Positions 43,739 to 52,065 of a stretch of 64,000 nt of DNA are shown piece after piece. Both the position numbers and the translations under genes were made by a program. The notes beneath the pieces are model-generated. The model saw nothing but the letters and a program-made list of their open reading frames with translations. It ran no database searches and was not told the origin of the DNA. Position 1 is the first letter of the stretch. Each line of letters starts with the position of its first letter. The stretch comes from Amycolatopsis sp. A133 (GTDB lineage: Bacteria > Actinomycetota > Actinomycetes > Mycobacteriales > Pseudonocardiaceae): positions 218,208-282,207 of the forward strand of contig NZ_JAVHJU010000008.1 in NCBI RefSeq assembly GCF_031082405.1, read 5' to 3'.

Positions 43739-43795
43739 TCAGCGAACGGCGCGGGAGATCGCGCCGCAGCGGTTCCGGTTCTGCCGTCGGGTCAC
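43739..43795 (-). CDS. Putative 18-residue Arg-rich leader peptide upstream of tRNA-Arg
   Basis: GTG at 43795 to TGA at 43739-43741, product VTRRQNRNRCGAISRAVR: six Arg in 18 residues, one Cys. A very strong ribosome site (AGAGGAGGAG) ends 3 bases before the GTG, much better than most genes here. Hairpins and tRNA-Arg follow. It may be a leader peptide; no homologue is recalled. Nothing else is seen in 43623-43874. Confidence 0.45.
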   Translation of the reverse strand: MTRRQNRNRCGAISRAVR

Positions 43796-43874
43796 GATCT
43801 CCTCCTCTCGGTCGGTCTCGTCTGCTGTGCCGGAAAAGCATGCCTCACGCCGGGCGGGACGGGCAACGCAATTT

Positions 43875-43923
43875 AGAACGCCCGCCTCGGTGGTCCTTTG
43901 TGGACCATGGAGGCGGGCGTTCT
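43875..43923. terminator. Terminator downstream of the GT-C-like gene
   Basis: Perfect 14-bp arms AGAACGCCCGCCTC (43875-43888) and GAGGCGGGCGTTCT (43910-43923), with a nested TGGTCC/GGACCA pairing in the loop. It lies 15 bases past the stop of the membrane protein gene at 43938. Confidence 0.85.
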
Positions 43924-43937
43924 GGAGCGGGGTTCGG

Positions 43938-45707
43938 TCAGGCGGCAGCTTTGATGCCGGGCTGGATGTTCGCGCAGCCGCGCAGGCCCGCCGTCTTGTT
44001 CTCTTCCAGGATCGGCGTCAGCGTTTTCTGGCCGTACGCCTCGAGTTCCGCGAGCTTCGTGTTGTCGAGCAGGTCGCGCCGGACGTGGTAGCTGACCCAG
44101 TTGCGGGAATCGACGGTCCGGTCACCGGTCGGCGGGTTGAGGAAAACCAGCGCGTAGTCCTGGGTGAACCGCGGGTCCTTGTCGAACTGCAGCGTCGTGA
44201 CCCACGAGCCGATGAACGTGATCATTTCCGGCTTCGCCTGGTTGAACACGTAGTCGCGCAGGCCGGCCAGGTCGTCGCGGTGCAGGTAGTCGGCGATCGG
44301 CTTGTCGCCGAGGCCGGCCAGGTCGAGCACCCGGAGCCGGCTGCCCAGCGACGTCCCGCCGAGGTCGATGAGGCCCACCTGGGCGGTGTCGGGCAGCTTC
44401 AGGATGTCCGCGAAGCCGTTGATGGCCTGGGCGTCGCGCTCGGCCACGATGCAGAACGCGGTCTTGACGTTGGCCCGGTAGGTCGTGCCCTCGGTGTAGA
44501 GCCCGCTCACCGAGCTGACCAGGGCCACCACGAGCAGGCACGCCAGCGCGATCCGGCCGCGCAGCCGGGCCGCGGCCAGCGCCTCGACGACCACGACCGC
44601 GCCGCCGAACGCACCCAGCGTCCAGATCGGGGTGGCGAACCGCAGCTGCCCCATCCAGTCGTACTCGAGCACCATGTAGGCGACGACGGTGAGCCCGAAC
44701 GGCACCAGCAGCGCGATCAGGCCGGTGCGCAGCCGCGACGGCCGCACCATCAGCATCACCAGGCACGCGACGGCGACCGCGACGACCAGCCAGCCGACGT
44801 AGGAGACGATTTCGCCGGGCCGGGCGAGGTCGTCGAGGTTCGGCGGATCCTGTCCCTTCGCGACGGCGGTGTTGGGCACCAGCCGGCCGAATTCGAACCA
44901 GCGGAAGACGACGTAGGCGCCGTACGGCACGGCGAAGCCGGCGACGGAGAGGACGACCGCGCGGACGCTGCGGCCGAGCAGCTCCCGCTTGAGGAACAGC
45001 AGGACGACGATCGGGTACGCGCCGGCGTAGATGATCCCGTCGGGCCGGGTCAGCGCGGCGAGCACCGCGACCAGCCCGGTGCCGAGGGCGATCCGGGTGT
45101 CGAGGAGCTTGCCGGCCTGGACCGCACGCAGGATCAGCACGGCGAGCGCGGCGACGGTCAGCGCGTAGAAGGAGTTCTCCAGCCCGGAGAAGCACCAGAT
45201 CACGAACGACGGGATCGCGGCGAGCGCGGCACCGGCGACGAAGGTGACCAGGGCGGGGCGGCGGGTGAGCGTCTTCGCGCCGGCGTAGAACAGGGCGAGG
45301 ACGCCGGCGCAGCAGGCGAGCGCGAGCGCCTTCGGGAAGAGGATCTGGTCGTTGACGCCGAAGAGCGTCCCGTGGTCGAAGAGGCCGACGAGCTTGCCGA
45401 GGGCGAGCAGGACCATCCAGGTCGGGTTGGAGTACCCCTCGACCGGCGCGGCGCCGGGCTGGAGCACCGGCCCGAAGCCGTCGGCGACGTTGCGCGAGTA
45501 GGCGAACGTGATGGCCGCGTCGTCGATCATCCAGTGGCCGTAGAGGGAGGCGTGCACGGCGATCAGCGCGGTGCCGCCGAGCACCGCGGCCACGGCGGCG
45601 AGCTTGCCCCGCCACCCCTGCCCGGCGGTCGCCGGATCGGCCGGGCCCGGCCGATCCGGTCCCGCCTCCGACGGCGGTCTCGTCTCCGTCGTCTCCGCCA
45701 CACTCAT
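43938..45707 (-). CDS. GT-C-like integral membrane glycosyltransferase, AftB-like
   Basis: A 589-residue protein with about nine to eleven membrane helices and a C-terminal extracytoplasmic domain (from about residue 400). The first external loop YGHWMIDDAAITFAYSRN contains the Asp-Asp expected for a GT-C catalytic base, followed by EGYSNPTWMVLL. This arrangement resembles mycobacterial arabinofuranosyltransferase AftB and related lipid-linked-sugar transferases, so a cell-wall polysaccharide role is plausible but not proven. It interrupts the molybdenum accessory genes; no link to them is evident. Confidence 0.65.
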   Translation of the reverse strand: MSVAETTETRPPSEAGPDRPGPADPATAGQGWRGKLAAVAAVLGGTALIAVHASLYGHWMIDDAAITFAYSRNVADGFGPVLQPGAAPVEGYSNPTWMVLLALGKLVGLFDHGTLFGVNDQILFPKALALACCAGVLALFYAGAKTLTRRPALVTFVAGAALAAIPSFVIWCFSGLENSFYALTVAALAVLILRAVQAGKLLDTRIALGTGLVAVLAALTRPDGIIYAGAYPIVVLLFLKRELLGRSVRAVVLSVAGFAVPYGAYVVFRWFEFGRLVPNTAVAKGQDPPNLDDLARPGEIVSYVGWLVVAVAVACLVMLMVRPSRLRTGLIALLVPFGLTVVAYMVLEYDWMGQLRFATPIWTLGAFGGAVVVVEALAAARLRGRIALACLLVVALVSSVSGLYTEGTTYRANVKTAFCIVAERDAQAINGFADILKLPDTAQVGLIDLGGTSLGSRLRVLDLAGLGDKPIADYLHRDDLAGLRDYVFNQAKPEMITFIGSWVTTLQFDKDPRFTQDYALVFLNPPTGDRTVDSRNWVSYHVRRDLLDNTKLAELEAYGQKTLTPILEENKTAGLRGCANIQPGIKAAA

Positions 45708-45743
45708 CCGCAGGTCCTCCCCCGCTACGACCCCGCCCGGTGG

Positions 45744-46613
45744 TCAGGCGAACAGGGCGTCGAGTTTCGCCCGCACCCGGTCGAGGTCTTCGCTGTATTT
45801 CAGGACGGCACCGAGGGTCCGGGCCGCTGTTGCCGCGTCCAGCTCGTCACACTTAAGAGCAAGCAGAGCTCTCGCCCAATCGAGCGACTCCGCTACTCCG
45901 GGTGGTTTCAGCAGGTCCATTTCCCGAAGCCGATGCACCGCTTCGGCGACCTGCCGAGCCAGAATGTCACCTAGTTGCGGAATCCTACGGCGGAGGATCG
46001 TGACCTCCCGCACCAGGTCCGGGTGTTCGAGCCAGTGGTAGAGGCAGCGCCGCTTGAGGGCGTCGTGCACCTCCCGCGTCCGGTTCGAGGTCAGGACCAC
46101 GAACGGGGGATGGGCGGCGCGAACTTCGCCGTACTCGGGAATGGTCACGGCGTGTTCGTCGAGCAGCTGCAGGAGGAAGGCTTCGAACTCGTCGTCGGCG
46201 CGGTCGATCTCGTCGATCAGCAGGACGCACGGGGCGTTGATCAGGGCTTGCAGCAGCGGCCTGGCCAGCAGGAACCGCTCGGTGTAGAGGGAGCGCTCCG
46301 CGGTGTCGACGTCGATGTGCCCGTCCCCGGCCGCCTCGAGGGCGCGCAGGTGCAGCAGCTGGCGCGGGAAGTCCCACTCGTAGAGGGCTTGGGCGGCGTC
46401 GATGCCTTCGTGGCACTGGAGGCGGATGAGCGGCCGATCCAGCGCGGCGGCCAGCGCCAGGGCGAGTGACGTCTTGCCGGTGCCGGGTTCCCCCTCGCAG
46501 AACAGCGGCCGCCCCATCCGCAGGGCGAGGAAGCCCGCGGTGGCAAGCCCGTCATCGGCGAGGTAACCGGTCGCATCCAGCGCGGCGGCGAGTTCTTCGG
46601 GCGAGTCCGTCAC
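45744..46613 (-). CDS. coxD: CoxD/MoxR-type AAA ATPase
   Basis: A 289-residue MoxR-family ATPase. Walker A GEPGTGKTS lies near residue 35, Walker B VLLIDEIDRADDE near 112, sensor 1 VVLTSNRTRE near 150, and an arginine-finger region RRRCLYHW follows. In carboxydotrophs CoxD partners CoxE in assembling the sulphurated Mo/Cu site. GTG 46613 begins VTDSPEELAAAL; the longer open frame upstream overlaps the MobA-like gene. Intergenic gap to that gene is 28 bases. Confidence 0.86.
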   Translation of the reverse strand: MTDSPEELAAALDATGYLADDGLATAGFLALRMGRPLFCEGEPGTGKTSLALALAAALDRPLIRLQCHEGIDAAQALYEWDFPRQLLHLRALEAAGDGHIDVDTAERSLYTERFLLARPLLQALINAPCVLLIDEIDRADDEFEAFLLQLLDEHAVTIPEYGEVRAAHPPFVVLTSNRTREVHDALKRRCLYHWLEHPDLVREVTILRRRIPQLGDILARQVAEAVHRLREMDLLKPPGVAESLDWARALLALKCDELDAATAARTLGAVLKYSEDLDRVRAKLDALFA

Positions 46614-46641
46614 GCTGTCGATCGTAAGCGGCGAGTGGTGC

Positions 46642-47238
46642 TCACGCCGGTCCCGGCAGGTCCCCCGGGCGGTCGACGTCCCGGCCGCTGCCGAGGTCAC
46701 CGCATTCGATCAGGGTGAGGTCCTCGCGGGTGGCGAGCCAGTCCCGCGCGCCGCGATCGCCGCGCGCGGCACCGGCGATCTCGGCCCACCACCGCCGGCC
46801 GAGCAGCACGGGATGACCGGGAACCCCGTGGTAGGCGGCACGCGCAACGGTTTCGGCGGTGGCGCGGGCGGAGACGCGGGTGAGGATGTCCGGGCCGACC
46901 CAGGGGAGATCGACGAGGTGCACGAGCGCGGCTTTCGGGGCATCGACGGATTGCAGCGCGGTGAGGCCGGCTTTGAGGGAAGCACCCATGCCGGACGCCC
47001 AGTCTTCGGCCAGGACGGCTTGGGCCGGGTCGGGCAGGAGGGCGCGGACCTGATCGGCGGCGGCCCCGACGACGACCCGGACGGGATCGCACCCGGCGGC
47101 GGTGAGGGTGCGGAGGGCGCGGAGGACGAGAGGTTCACCGTCGACCTGGGCGAGGGCTTTGGGGCCGCCGAACCGACGGCCCGCGCCGGCGGCGAGCAGG
47201 AGACCGGCGACCGGCGGGGTGGGGGGTGGGCTGGTCAT
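46642..47238 (-). CDS. MobA-like nucleotidyltransferase (molybdenum cofactor cytidylyl/guanylyltransferase)
   Basis: A 198-residue protein with the nucleotide-binding signature AGLLLAAGAGRRFGGPKAL (residues 11-29), GMGASLKAGL near 87, and LVHLVDLPWVGPDIL near 108. It likely adds CMP or GMP to molybdopterin for the nearby hydroxylase. The ATG at 47238 has no ribosome site (CTCCTCCTC precedes it) but overlaps the stop of a 77-codon ORF as ATGA. An intact copy of its N-terminal coding sequence lies 285 bases upstream, joined to the IclR gene, indicating that the original 5' end was displaced by a duplication. Confidence 0.85.
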   Translation of the reverse strand: MTSPPPTPPVAGLLLAAGAGRRFGGPKALAQVDGEPLVLRALRTLTAAGCDPVRVVVGAAADQVRALLPDPAQAVLAEDWASGMGASLKAGLTALQSVDAPKAALVHLVDLPWVGPDILTRVSARATAETVARAAYHGVPGHPVLLGRRWWAEIAGAARGDRGARDWLATREDLTLIECGDLGSGRDVDRPGDLPGPA

Positions 47239-47568
47239 GAGGAGGAGCTTGCCGCTGGTCCGGTCCGTGCGGCGGCGGGGGTGCACGAGGCCAGCGGCTC
47301 GTCGGTCGGCGCCGCCGACCGCGGCGCGGCGGGGACCAGCGCGGCCGTCACCGGCTCAACCGCAGGCGCGATCCGGCGCAGCGGCTCGCCCACTGACGCC
47401 GCGCCCGCCCGCGGCGCAGGCGCTTGCGGCTCACCCACGGGACCGGTCCGGCCCCACCGCTCGGCCAACCCCGGCGGCGAGCAGGAGACCGGCGACCGGC
47501 GGGGTGCTGTCCTCAGGGGTCGGCGGCGCGGCCGTGCGCGGCACCGAAGCTGCCGGGAGCTCAGCCAT
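47239..47568 (-). pseudogene. Displaced 5' end of the MobA-like gene with low-complexity filler
   Basis: From ATG 47568 (overlapping the IclR stop by 3 bases) a 45-codon ORF reads MAELPAASVPRTAAPPTPED then STPPVAGLLLAAGVGRA and stops at 47431. The part TPPVAGLLLAAG is the MobA N-terminus. The 35-base word at 47471-47505 is identical to 47186-47220, an offset of 285 bases (95 codons). Between the copies, one frame encodes degenerate VGEP/EPV/DEPL units rich in Ala and Pro that end in SSSS-stop overlapping the present MobA ATG. No other gene in this stretch. Confidence 0.7.
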
Positions 47569-48394
47569 GGGCGCGGTCCGGGGCTCCGATCGCCAGGTCC
47601 GCCTCGATGACGCGGGCCGTCTCGAGCAGTGGGGGGACCAGGTCCTTCTTCACCGACTCCGCCGTTGTGCGGCTTGCGTGCGTTGACAGGTTCACCGCCG
47701 CCACCACCTGGCCCGTGCGGCTTCGGATCGGGGCCGCCACTGACCGGAGGCCTTCCTCCAGCTCCTGGTCCACCATGGCCCAGCCCTGGTCGGCCACCTT
47801 GGCCAGCTCGGCGCGCAGGCGGTCGGGGGTGGTGACCGTGTGGTCCGTCAAGCGGTCGAGGCTCGCCACCACGAAGTACGCCTGCAGCTCCGCCTCGTCC
47901 AGCCCGGCCAGGAGGACGTGGCCCATCGACGTCGCGTGCGCCGGGAAGCGGGTGCCCACGTTGATGCTCACCGTCATGATGCGGGAGACCGCCACCCGCG
48001 CCACGTAGACGATGTCCGTGCCCTCCAGCACCGAGACCGAGCTCGACTCGTGCACGCTCGCGGACAGGTGCTCCAGGTGCGGCTGGGCCACCTCCGGCAG
48101 TGTCATGCTCGACAAATATGCGTAGCCCAGCTCCAGCACGCGGGCCGTGAGCGAGAAGTACTTGCCGTCCGTGCGGACGTAGCCGAGGTCGGTCAGCGTC
48201 AGGAGGAACCGGCGGGCCGCCGCCCGGGTGAGGCCCGTGGCGCGGGCGACGTCGCTCAAGGTCAGCTCGGACGCTCCCGCGTGGAACGCCTTGATCACGG
48301 CCAGCCCGCGCTCCAGCGACTGCACGTGGTGGGCGCCCCGGTGCGCCGGTTCGCTGTCCAGTTCGACCTCGAAGGGCGGCCTCCCCGTATCCAT
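47561..48394 (-). CDS. pcaR: IclR family regulator of the pca genes
   Basis: A 277-residue IclR protein. N-terminal winged HTH (about residues 18-80): QSLERGLAVIKAFHAGASEL then ARATGLTRAAARRFLLTL. The C-terminal effector domain has VSVLEGTDIVYVARVA and the C-terminal ligand region LRSVAAPIRSRTGQVVAAVNLS, as in PcaR/PcaU/PobR. ATG 48394 has AGGGTG 6 bases upstream; GTG 48403 is an alternative. It follows pcaC and probably activates the cluster in response to beta-ketoadipate or protocatechuate. Confidence 0.88.
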   Translation of the reverse strand: MDTGRPPFEVELDSEPAHRGAHHVQSLERGLAVIKAFHAGASELTLSDVARATGLTRAAARRFLLTLTDLGYVRTDGKYFSLTARVLELGYAYLSSMTLPEVAQPHLEHLSASVHESSSVSVLEGTDIVYVARVAVSRIMTVSINVGTRFPAHATSMGHVLLAGLDEAELQAYFVVASLDRLTDHTVTTPDRLRAELAKVADQGWAMVDQELEEGLRSVAAPIRSRTGQVVAAVNLSTHASRTTAESVKKDLVPPLLETARVIEADLAIGAPDRAHG

Positions 48395-48404
48395 GCCCGG
48401 CACC

Positions 48405-48806
48405 CTATCCGGCGTCGGCGGGCAAGGCGCTCGGCTCGCCGAGCTCGGCCAGGGTGCGCTGCGCGATGGCGAACGCCGCGTTCGCCGCCGATGCCCCGGC
48501 GTAGACCGCCGTGTGCAGCAGGACCTCGCCGATCTCCGCCGCCGTGAGGCCGTTGCGGATCGCCGCGCGGACGTGCATCGCCAGCTCGTTGTGCGCCTGC
48601 AGCGCCGTGAGCGCCGCCAGCGTCACGCAGCTGCGCGTGCGGCGGTCCAGGCCGTCGCGGGACCACACCGAACCCCACGCGCCCTCGGTGATGTAGTCCT
48701 GGAACGGGCGGCTGAAGTCCGTGGTGCCCGCAACCGCGCGGTCGACGTGCTCGTCGCCGAGCACCTCGCGCCGCACCTTCATGCCCTGCTCGTGGCGGTC
48801 CGTCAC
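48405..48806 (-). CDS. pcaC: 4-carboxymuconolactone decarboxylase
   Basis: A 133-residue CMD-family protein. GMKVRREVLGDEHVDRA lies at the start, FQDYITEGAWGSVWSRDGLDRRTRS near residue 38, and HNELAMHVRAAIRNGLTAAEIGEVLLHTAVYAG near 75. It decarboxylates 4-carboxymuconolactone to beta-ketoadipate enol-lactone. GTG 48806 overlaps the pcaD stop (GTGA). In some actinobacteria pcaD and pcaC are fused (pcaL); here they are separate but overlapping. Confidence 0.93.
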   Translation of the reverse strand: MTDRHEQGMKVRREVLGDEHVDRAVAGTTDFSRPFQDYITEGAWGSVWSRDGLDRRTRSCVTLAALTALQAHNELAMHVRAAIRNGLTAAEIGEVLLHTAVYAGASAANAAFAIAQRTLAELGEPSALPADAG

Positions 48807-49579
48807 GCTCGCTCCAAGTGGTCCAGGATCAGCCGGGTGAACTCCGCCGGCTGCTCGAAGCTGCCCAGGTGCGCGGCGTTCGCCACGACCTCCAGCCGCG
48901 CGCCGGGGATGCCCTCGGCGATCGGGCGGGCGTGCTCGTCCGGCGAAGTGGCCGGGTCGTCCGCGCCCGCGATCACCAGGGTCGGCGCGGAGATCTTCGG
49001 CAGGGAATCGAGCTGGTCCATCCGCTCGATCGCGCCGCAGCAGGCCGCGTAGCCCTCGGCCGGGACCGCCGCGATCATCGCGCGGAGGAACTCGGCCCGG
49101 TCCGGATGCCGCTCGCGGTACCCCGGGGTCAGCCAGCGGTGCACCCCGGCCTCGGCCACCGCCGCGGTGCCCTCGGCGCGGACCGTGCGGGCCCGCTCCG
49201 CCCACATCGACGGCGGGCCGAGCTTCGCGGACGTGCAGCACAGCACCAGGCTCGCGACCCGGTCCGGCGCGTGCACGCCGAGCCACATCCCCGTCATGCC
49301 GCCGAGGGACAGGCCCACCAGGTGCGCCCGCGCGATACCCAGCTCGTCGAGGAGCCCGAGGACGTCGGCACCCAGGTCGCCGAGCTCGTAAGGTCCCGGC
49401 GGCACCGGCGACGCGCCGTGCCCGCGCGCGTCGTAGCGGACCACCCGGAAGCCGCGCTCCACCAGCGGCGCGACCTGGGGTTCCCACATCCGCAGGTCAC
49501 TGCCGAGCGACCCGCCGAACACGACCACCGGCCCATCCCCGGGTCCTTCCACGACCCGGTGCAGCTTCACGGCGCTCAC
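48803..49579 (-). CDS. pcaD: 3-oxoadipate enol-lactonase
   Basis: A 258-residue alpha/beta hydrolase. The nucleophile Ser is in GLSLGGMTG near residue 90, the acid Asp in AGADDPATSP near 207, and the His in ANAAHLGSFEQP near 236. It hydrolyses the enol-lactone to beta-ketoadipate. GTG 49579 lies 4 bases after the pcaG stop, and the gene is coupled to pcaC. Confidence 0.93.
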   Translation of the reverse strand: MSAVKLHRVVEGPGDGPVVVFGGSLGSDLRMWEPQVAPLVERGFRVVRYDARGHGASPVPPGPYELGDLGADVLGLLDELGIARAHLVGLSLGGMTGMWLGVHAPDRVASLVLCCTSAKLGPPSMWAERARTVRAEGTAAVAEAGVHRWLTPGYRERHPDRAEFLRAMIAAVPAEGYAACCGAIERMDQLDSLPKISAPTLVIAGADDPATSPDEHARPIAEGIPGARLEVVANAAHLGSFEQPAEFTRLILDHLERA

Positions 49580-49583
49580 GGTG

Positions 49584-50138
49584 TCACACCCGGAAGAAGA
49601 CGGTCTCGCCGTCTCCCTGCAGCCGCACGTCGAAGCGGTAGCCGCCGTCGGTCTTCGCCGCGATCAGCGTGCCGCGCCGCTCCGCCGGCACCGTCGCCAG
49701 CACCGGATCCGCGGAGTTGTCCTGGTCCTCGAAGTAGATCCGCGTGACGACCCGGTTGAGCAGCCCGCGCGCGAACACCGAGACGTCGATGTGCGGGGCC
49801 TGCGTGGTGCCGCCTTCGCCGGGTACCACGCCCGGGAGCACGGTGAGGATCCCGTAGGTGCCGTCGGCTTCCGTCGGGCAGCGGCCGAAGCCGCGGAACT
49901 CGCCGTTCGCCGCGCCGCGCGGGTCGTCGGGGTGGCGGAAGCCGCCGTCCGGGTCGGCCTGCCACGTCTCGATCATGGCGTCCGGGACCGGGTCGCCGTT
50001 GCCGTCGCGGACGATCCCGCGGATCCAGAACGCGCCGGGCGTGCCCTCGGGCACGACGTGCGGGCCGTCGGGCCACGGCAGCCCGATCGAGAGGTACGGG
50101 CCGACGGTCTGCGAAGGGGTGGGCAGCAGCCTGGTCAT
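49584..50138 (-). CDS. pcaG: Protocatechuate 3,4-dioxygenase alpha subunit
   Basis: A 184-residue intradiol dioxygenase subunit: TPSQTVGPYLSIGLPW near residue 7, IVRDGNGDPVPDAMIETWQADPDG near 40, and APHIDVSVFARGL near 113. The alpha subunit lacks the full Tyr/His iron ligand set, as expected, and pairs with PcaH. The ATG at 50138 overlaps the pcaH stop. Confidence 0.95.
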   Translation of the reverse strand: MTRLLPTPSQTVGPYLSIGLPWPDGPHVVPEGTPGAFWIRGIVRDGNGDPVPDAMIETWQADPDGGFRHPDDPRGAANGEFRGFGRCPTEADGTYGILTVLPGVVPGEGGTTQAPHIDVSVFARGLLNRVVTRIYFEDQDNSADPVLATVPAERRGTLIAAKTDGGYRFDVRLQGDGETVFFRV

Positions 50139-50872
50139 TCGTCCTCGTCCTCTTCCTCTTCGAACACCGACGCGTCGCGCCCGCGCAGCACGATGTCGAA
50201 CTGGAACCCGAGCGCCCACTCGGCCTGCGTGATGTCGTGGTCGTAACGCGAGACCATCCGCTGCCGGGCCTGCTCGTCCGGGATCGAGTTGAAGATCGGG
50301 TCCTGGGAGAACAGCGGGTCGTCCGGGAAGTACATCTGCGTGACCAGCCGCTGGGTGAACGCCGAGCCGAACACCGAGAAGTGGATGTGCGCCGGGCGCC
50401 ACGCGTTGTCGTGGTTCTTCCACGGGTACGCGCCGGGCTTGATGGTGGTGAAGGTGTAGCGGCCGTCGCTGTCGGTCAGGGTGCGGCCGACGCCGTCGAA
50501 GTTCGGGTCGAGCGGGGACGGCCAGCGGTCGCCGGTGTGCCGGTAGCGGCCGCCCGCGTTCGCCTGCCAGATCTCGACGAGCGAGTCGCGCACCGGGCGG
50601 CCGTCGCCGTCGAGGAGCCGCCCGGTGACGATGATGCGCTGCCCCTGCGGCTCGCCGGCGTGCTGCCGGGTGAGGTCGTTGTCGTGCTCGCCGAGCCGGC
50701 CGGGGCCGAGCAGCGGCCCGGTGACCTCGGTCAGCATCTGCGGTAGCAGGACGAGGTCCTGCTTCGGGTGCCGCAGCGCCGTGGAGCGGTAGCCGGTGGA
50801 GTCGAGGGGCGGGTGGGTGCCTTCGGGGTCTTCCCCGTAGCGCGGCAGCCTGAATCCGGTCGGAGTGGCCAC
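50135..50872 (-). CDS. pcaH: Protocatechuate 3,4-dioxygenase beta subunit
   Basis: A 245-residue catalytic subunit with all four non-haem Fe(III) ligands: Tyr in GRYRHTGD, Tyr in PGAYPW, and both His in RPAHIHFSVFG. It cleaves protocatechuate between the hydroxyl groups to 3-carboxy-cis,cis-muconate. The C-terminus is unusually acidic (EEEEDEDE). GGGAGA precedes GTG 50872, and the stop overlaps pcaG. Confidence 0.96.
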   Translation of the reverse strand: MATPTGFRLPRYGEDPEGTHPPLDSTGYRSTALRHPKQDLVLLPQMLTEVTGPLLGPGRLGEHDNDLTRQHAGEPQGQRIIVTGRLLDGDGRPVRDSLVEIWQANAGGRYRHTGDRWPSPLDPNFDGVGRTLTDSDGRYTFTTIKPGAYPWKNHDNAWRPAHIHFSVFGSAFTQRLVTQMYFPDDPLFSQDPIFNSIPDEQARQRMVSRYDHDITQAEWALGFQFDIVLRGRDASVFEEEEDEDE

Positions 50873-50883
50873 GGTTGTCTCCC

Positions 50884-52065
50884 TTATCGGCCTTCGAGGA
50901 CGACGGCCAGCCCTTGGCCGACGCCGATGCAGATGGCGGCGAGTCCCCAGCCCCCACCGCGGCGGTGCAGGTCGTGCGCCAGGGTGCCGAGGATCCGGCC
51001 GCCGGACGCGCCGAGCGGGTGCCCGATGGCGATCGCGCCGCCGTGGGTGTTCACGATCTCCGGGTCGAGGTCCTTCCAGTCGCGCAGGCAGGCCAGCGAC
51101 TGCGCGGCGAAGGCCTCGTTGAGCTCGACCGCGGCCAGGTCGTCCCAGCCGATGCCGGCGCGCTCGAGGGCGATCTCCGCCGCACGCACCGGGCCGATGC
51201 CGAACACGTCCGGGTCGACACCCGCCGCGCCGCGGCCGGCGATCCGGGCGAGCGGGGTCGCGTTGAGCCGGCCCGCGGCGGCTTCGTCGCCGAGGAGGAG
51301 GGCCGAGGCGCCGTCGTTCAACGGGGAGGCGTTGCCCGCGGTGACGGTGCCGTTTTCCTTGCGGAACACAGGCTTCAGCTTGGCGAGCTTCTCGGGGCTG
51401 GAGTCGGGCCGGATGCCTTCGTCGCGGGCCAGGTCCACGCCGTCGACCGGGACCACCAGGTCGTCGTAGAAACCCTCGTCCCACGCCTTGGCGGCGTTGA
51501 CGTGGCTGCGGGCGGCGAAGGCGTCCTGCTCGTCGCGGCCGATGCCGTAGCGCTCGGCGAGCTGCTCGGTGGACTCCCCGAGGGAGATCGTCCACTGCTC
51601 CGGCATCGCCGGGTTGACCATCCGCCAGCCGAGCGCGGTGTTGTACAGGGTCTGGTTGCCCGTGGGGAAGGCCTTCTCGGGCTTCGGCATGACCAGCGGC
51701 GAGCGGGTCATCGACTCGACGCCGCCGGCGACGACCAGCGAGGCGTCCCCGACCTGGATCGCCCGGCTGGCCTGGATGGCCGCGTCGAGGCCGGAGCCGC
51801 AGAGGCGGTTGACCGTGCTGCCGGGGACGCTCGTGGGCCAGCCGGCGAGCAGGGCGGCCATGCGGGCGACGTTGCGGTTGTCCTCGCCCGCGCCGTTGGC
51901 GTCGCCGAGGGTGACTTCGTCCACTGTGGACGGATCGAGGTCGTTGCGCTGCTGCAGAGCGCGCAGGACCCCGGCGGCCAGGTCGTCGGGGCGGACGCCG
52001 GCCAGCGCGCCGCCGTAGCGGCCGAAGGGGGTGCGGATCGCGTCGAGGATGTAGACGTCGGTCAT
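50884..52065 (-). CDS. pcaF: Beta-ketoadipyl-CoA thiolase
   Basis: A 393-residue thiolase. The acyl-accepting Cys is in NRLCGSGLDA (about residue 89), the catalytic His in AIGHPLGASG near 350, and the second Cys in CIGVGQG near 380 (usually CIGGGQG). It cleaves beta-ketoadipyl-CoA to succinyl-CoA and acetyl-CoA. The ATG at 52065 overlaps the stop of the 84-codon ORF as ATGA. That junction duplicates the ATGA at the end of pcaJ, so pcaF was probably coupled directly to pcaJ before. Confidence 0.93.
   Translation of the reverse strand: MTDVYILDAIRTPFGRYGGALAGVRPDDLAAGVLRALQQRNDLDPSTVDEVTLGDANGAGEDNRNVARMAALLAGWPTSVPGSTVNRLCGSGLDAAIQASRAIQVGDASLVVAGGVESMTRSPLVMPKPEKAFPTGNQTLYNTALGWRMVNPAMPEQWTISLGESTEQLAERYGIGRDEQDAFAARSHVNAAKAWDEGFYDDLVVPVDGVDLARDEGIRPDSSPEKLAKLKPVFRKENGTVTAGNASPLNDGASALLLGDEAAAGRLNATPLARIAGRGAAGVDPDVFGIGPVRAAEIALERAGIGWDDLAAVELNEAFAAQSLACLRDWKDLDPEIVNTHGGAIAIGHPLGASGGRILGTLAHDLHRRGGGWGLAAICIGVGQGLAVVLEGR

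Noticed and set aside
43515..43841. 108-codon minus-strand frame across the tRNA-Arg and the hairpins
   Set aside because: It would translate the tRNA gene and overlaps the coxE start; only the 18-codon ORF has a good ribosome site.
47235..47468. 77-codon ORF ending on the MobA-like start codon as an independent gene
   Set aside because: It is composed of degenerate Ala/Pro repeats inside the duplication filler and has no ribosome site; it is described as part of that tract instead.
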